NCBI RefSeq assembly: GCF_039529295.1
Contig: NZ_BAAAMN010000008.1
Span: 56,078-120,077, forward strand
Origin: Yaniella flava
Lineage (GTDB): Bacteria; Actinomycetota; Actinomycetes; Actinomycetales; Micrococcaceae
Length of the DNA stretch: 64,000 bases
Direction of reading: 5' to 3'
Shown here: positions 61,159 through 64,000 of the stretch, piece by piece
Layout of the letters: each line of letters starts with the position of its first letter
How positions within the stretch are numbered: the first letter of the stretch is position 1
Notes under the pieces: model-generated
Database searches by the model: none
What the model was told of the DNA's origin: nothing
What the model saw: only the letters and a program-made list of their open reading frames with translations
Position numbers and translations under genes: made by a program

Positions 61159-61922
61159 TATTCTGCGGTACTGCCCGTGAGTGCCCGCTGTGGTGCGGCA
61201 TCGGCGACGTTACGGGCATATTCCATCGACTGGTTGTAGGTGGTAATGGCCTGAACCCATTCATCGTCATCGGTCAAGTCCCCGGCACTCTCACACAGGT
61301 ACACGCCCGCGGTTAACACTGCATCATCGATCTGTTGTGGATCGAGCTGCCCGTCGAGATTGCCATCGACCGCATAGGTTTCCCACGTCTCGGGCAAAAA
61401 TTGCATGGGCCCCACGGCTCGGTCCCACTGCTCGTCGTTGTCGATTTCCCCTTGGTCGGTGTCGGCGACTTCCGCGATGCCTTCACTGCCGTCCAGCACC
61501 GGGCCGGTAATTGCAGGTTCAGCAACTCCGGCACCATCCAGGCCACTGTCATCAATACTTGCGTGCGAGGTCTCGACGGAGCCAATGCCCGCCAGGGTGT
61601 TCCAACCAAGCTGACATTCGGGGCGCGTTTCTGCGATCCGCAAGGCCGCGCCGGCGTAAGCGGACATGGCACGCTGCGGGATGGCGTACTCCGTGGCAGT
61701 TGCCTCTACCCATGTTGAATCAGCCAGCTGCGCGATAGGCACGTCTTCGGTCGACTCACTATGGGCTTCGGCGGCCACAGCCTCCAGGTTGGGTGGTGCT
61801 TCCGGTGGCCCCGGATCGTGTTCGGCCTCGTTCGACGAACAGCTCGCCAGGAGTAGTCCAACGATGACCGCGCCAACGCTCCGACCTGCAGTGGCGCTGA
61901 GCTTGCGGTGGGATGTCATCAC
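61158..61922 (-). CDS. Lytic murein transglycosylase lipoprotein
   Basis: 254 residues: lipoprotein signal with LASC near residue 28, an acidic Pro-rich linker, and a lytic transglycosylase domain of the MltB-like type. WNTLAGIGSVETSHASIDDS shows the catalytic Glu (VET), RAVGPMQFLPETWETYAVD the second conserved part, and VLTAGVYLCESAGDL the family C-terminal part. It cleaves peptidoglycan glycan strands outside the membrane, making room for wall growth. It starts divergently from the MFS gene. Confidence 0.9.
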   Translation of the reverse strand: MMTSHRKLSATAGRSVGAVIVGLLLASCSSNEAEHDPGPPEAPPNLEAVAAEAHSESTEDVPIAQLADSTWVEATATEYAIPQRAMSAYAGAALRIAETRPECQLGWNTLAGIGSVETSHASIDDSGLDGAGVAEPAITGPVLDGSEGIAEVADTDQGEIDNDEQWDRAVGPMQFLPETWETYAVDGNLDGQLDPQQIDDAVLTAGVYLCESAGDLTDDDEWVQAITTYNQSMEYARNVADAAPQRALTGSTAE

Positions 61923-62000
61923 AGGCGCCTCCTTTCATGGTTTCTAACATAGACCATCAACGCGGGTATTTCCTGAGCAAAAACGGTTACCCTAAAGGAT

Positions 62001-63260
62001 GTGACCTCACCGAAAATTCCTGCCGCTTCAGCTTCGACCGGACTGCTGATCATTTTGTTGTGCGCGATGGGCGCGGGGCCACTGTTCAATTACGGCGTTT
62101 CAGTATCGTCCGCGCTCATTATCGAACAGCTGGGCATCACCGCAGGCCAGATTGGTTTTATTGTCACCGTCGTCTTTGCTGCGGCCGCCGTCTCCAGTAT
62201 TTGGTTGGGCAATCTGGCCGATAAAATCAGTGTTCGACGTCAAATGGTGTTGATCTTTCTCGGCACCGCCCTCGCACTGGCCGTTGCCGCGTTTGCTGAG
62301 AGTTATTGGTTGCTGCTTGTGGCCGCGGTACTGGCTGGCCCGGCGCAGTCGATCTCGAATCCGACCACCAACCGGGTCATCATGCGTGCCGTGCCACTTG
62401 AAAAACGGACCGGCTGGATCGGTGTCAAGCAATCCGGTGTTCAAGCCTCCCAATTATTTTCCGGGCTGTTCTTCCCCGCGGTCGCACTCGCGCTGGGATG
62501 GACCGGAGCAGCACTGGGTGGGGCGCTCGTGTGCATCCTGCTGTGGCTGGTTTCCCTGAAATATGTGCCATCGTCAGCCCAGTTGGCTCGGCGACACGAA
62601 GCTGCACCGGAGCCGGAACCAGCCGAGGTCACGGTAGACACCGGCAAAATTTCGACGGTTGAGTCCAAAGAATCATTGCCCACCGTGGTCTACTTCTTTG
62701 CGGCAATTGCGATGTTATCCGGCATGGGCATGCAGGCAACCAACGTGTATCTGCCATTGTTTGCCGTCCAGGAGCTCGATTTTTCGTTGGTCCTCGGCGG
62801 CGCGGCCGCTGCGGCGTCCGGCATTATCGGTGTGGTCTCACGCATTGCGTGGAGTCGCCGGATGCAGGCCGGTGCCGAACCATCCCGCTTACTCATGCTT
62901 ATCAGCGGTGGCGCGCTGCTTGGTGTATTGGCGTTTCTCGGGGCAGCGCTTTGGCAACAGCCCGCACTCGTGTGGACAGGTGCCGCACTTCACGGCATCA
63001 CCGTGTTCGGCGCCAATGTCGTGATCAACGCAGGTCTCCTTCGGGTGGTGCCCGCACATAAGATCGGTGCGGCCTCCGGACTAAACTCGATGGGCATGTA
63101 CACCGGTTTCGCGCTGGGACCGCTCATTATGGGGTTGCTTCAGGATATGACGCATTCATTTATGGCAGGCTGGCTGTTCGTAGGCTTGTCCTACCTACTG
63201 TGTGGAGCGGTCACCATCGCCCTGTACCGCCGCACACTTCGGAAGGAGAACCGATCATGA
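62001..63260 (+). CDS. MFS transporter
   Basis: 419 residues from GTG 62001 with twelve hydrophobic segments and the MFS loop motif GNLADKISVRRQMV after helix 2. The middle loop between helices 6 and 7 carries a Glu/Pro-rich acidic part. It resembles drug- or anion-proton antiporters, but no substrate can be named. Its stop overlaps the next gene by 4 bases (ATGA), so the two are coupled. Confidence 0.88.
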   Translation: MTSPKIPAASASTGLLIILLCAMGAGPLFNYGVSVSSALIIEQLGITAGQIGFIVTVVFAAAAVSSIWLGNLADKISVRRQMVLIFLGTALALAVAAFAESYWLLLVAAVLAGPAQSISNPTTNRVIMRAVPLEKRTGWIGVKQSGVQASQLFSGLFFPAVALALGWTGAALGGALVCILLWLVSLKYVPSSAQLARRHEAAPEPEPAEVTVDTGKISTVESKESLPTVVYFFAAIAMLSGMGMQATNVYLPLFAVQELDFSLVLGGAAAAASGIIGVVSRIAWSRRMQAGAEPSRLLMLISGGALLGVLAFLGAALWQQPALVWTGAALHGITVFGANVVINAGLLRVVPAHKIGAASGLNSMGMYTGFALGPLIMGLLQDMTHSFMAGWLFVGLSYLLCGAVTIALYRRTLRKENRS

Positions 63261-63811
63261 TCACCAGAACCGCCCACGCTCCTCGATGGGCACGCGCGAT
63301 GATGCTGCTAATTCCAGCACTCTGGATGGGGCTGATCATCGGCATCTCCGGTATCGAAGCCCCGTTGAAATTCACGGCACCCGGCATCACCATTCCGCTG
63401 GGGCTCGGCATCGGCCGTCGCGTCTTCTTCGCTATGAACATCGTCGAAGTGCTTTTGGGCATCGCGTTATTGGTCGCGCTGATCACGCTGCGGCGAAACC
63501 ATCGATTCCAAGCGCTGCCCTACTTTGCCAAAATCCAGCGCTACAGTGCCATCGCTCTTGCCGTGCTGGTTGTCAAAACCGTCGTCATTCGTCCACTGTT
63601 GGCCTCACACACCGACGCCGTACTGGGTGGCACTTCCGACGGCGGCTCCACGACCCACTACTTTTATATCGCGGCCGAACTCATCCTGTTCGTAGTGCTG
63701 GTCATGCTGGTGCTCACCGCGGTGCGCGGGCTGTTAGCTCCAACAAATTCCGTGGAGCCTCTCCTGACCGACGACGGCAATGCATCTTCGACGACGCCGA
63801 CAGAGCACTGA
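63257..63811 (+). CDS. Small four-helix membrane protein
   Basis: 184 residues from ATG 63257 with AAGGAG at optimal spacing, overlapping the MFS stop. Four hydrophobic helices; WMGLIIGISGIEAPLKFTAPGI in the first is notable as it resembles DUF4149-type/YidH-like loops. The C-terminus is polar. Unknown function; coupling suggests it works with the MFS transporter. Confidence 0.8.
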   Translation: MITRTAHAPRWARAMMLLIPALWMGLIIGISGIEAPLKFTAPGITIPLGLGIGRRVFFAMNIVEVLLGIALLVALITLRRNHRFQALPYFAKIQRYSAIALAVLVVKTVVIRPLLASHTDAVLGGTSDGGSTTHYFYIAAELILFVVLVMLVLTAVRGLLAPTNSVEPLLTDDGNASSTTPTEH

Positions 63812-64000
63812 TCAACACCTCAGGCACCGGTCAGACTGAACAGCCCTGCCATCAAGGCACCCGTGACAACCGCGTACAGAGTGATGGCGATGGCATGCCA
63901 CACGATGACACCGGTTCGGGAGCTCCCAAAAGAGGCTCATCGTAAAAATGAGTGTAGTTGGTGTCTGAATCCGCCGGTGTCGAGCAGTGCTCTGGTGATG
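63812..64000. other. Right-edge region
   Basis: About 190 bases after the last gene. On the minus strand a short hydrophobic reading, VIVWHAIAITLYAVVTGALM ending GLFSLTGA, stops near 63822, and a separate open frame enters from the right edge, stopping at 63937. Either might be the end of a membrane protein gene lying beyond the window, perhaps with a frameshift. Not supported well enough to call. Confidence 0.35.

Noticed and set aside
63202..63945. Plus-strand frame running past the last membrane protein gene
   Set aside because: Arg/His-rich out-of-frame shadow of the gene at 63257-63811.
1..64000. tRNA genes, CRISPR arrays, IS elements, prophage
   Set aside because: I looked for TPsiC-like GGTTCGA boxes outside genes, regular short repeats, transposase motifs and phage proteins, and found none that could be supported by eye.

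Overview
The window is about 64 kb of medium-GC actinobacterial DNA. GTG starts, dense short-overlap operons, lipoprotein signals ending in Cys, an LAxTG-like wall-sorting signal, ectoine genes, a fused heterotetrameric sarcosine-oxidase-type operon and a type III glutamine synthetase cluster all suit a salt-tolerant member of the Micrococcales (Micrococcaceae-like, e.g. the Yaniella/Enteractinococcus/Nesterenkonia group). That placement is inference from gene content. No rRNA, tRNA, CRISPR array, insertion sequence or phage gene was recognised. The DNA looks chromosomal, with a few decayed genes.

Layout. 1-6 kb: the N-terminal part of a secreted GH92 mannosidase (cut by the window edge), a cyclase-family hydrolase coupled to a thiamine-diphosphate enzyme, and the protein AMPylase SelO. 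6-12 kb: a minus-strand nitrogen operon, type III glutamine synthetase - Rh-type ammonium channel - three separate subunits resembling glutamate synthase pieces (glxBCD/mgsABC type). 12-19 kb: a small monooxygenase, a PIG-L deacetylase, and a phosphonate-type ABC operon (HAD hydrolase, PhnD, PhnC, PhnE, PhnE, RpiR regulator). 19-26.5 kb: mixed housekeeping and accessory genes (SurA-like lipoprotein, SseB, DoxX/TetR pair with a shared inverted repeat, an orphan solute-binding protein, an iron-chaperone-like protein, an M20 amidohydrolase, a secreted thermonuclease). 26.8-31.9 kb: soxB-soxD-soxA with soxG fused to soxA.

32-43.5 kb: gamma-glutamyltransferase lipoprotein, membrane acyltransferase-like protein, a two-component system with a DUF4097 membrane protein, then a SipW/TasA-like surface export locus in which the SipW-type signal peptidase itself carries a C-terminal LASTG wall-sorting-like tail. 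43.6-51.5 kb: TDT-family transporter, alanine dehydrogenase, DUF1989 protein, an OmpA-domain lipoprotein with pentapeptide repeats, and ectABC. 51.5-57 kb: an HxlR regulator with dihydrofolate-reductase-like and monooxygenase genes beside a decayed copy of the same family, DedA, an alpha/beta hydrolase, and a frameshifted penicillin-acylase remnant. 57-64 kb: a small membrane peptide plus PutP-type symporter operon flanked by two paralogous unknown membrane proteins, a YczE-like protein, a lytic transglycosylase lipoprotein, an MFS transporter and a four-helix membrane protein.

Physiological reading (inference). Several parts converge on small nitrogenous osmolytes and amines: ectoine synthesis, a PutP-like symporter, sarcosine-oxidase-type flavoenzyme, Rh channel, GS III and glxBCD/mgsABC. 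Together the last sets contain homologues of every enzyme of the N-methylglutamate pathway of methylamine oxidation, though a plain sarcosine/betaine-nitrogen role is equally possible from sequence alone. The most unusual local structures are the SipW protease with an LASTG tail, the Rh-type rather than AmtB-type channel, the SoxA-SoxG fusion, and the unannotated 49-residue partner of the PutP-like symporter.
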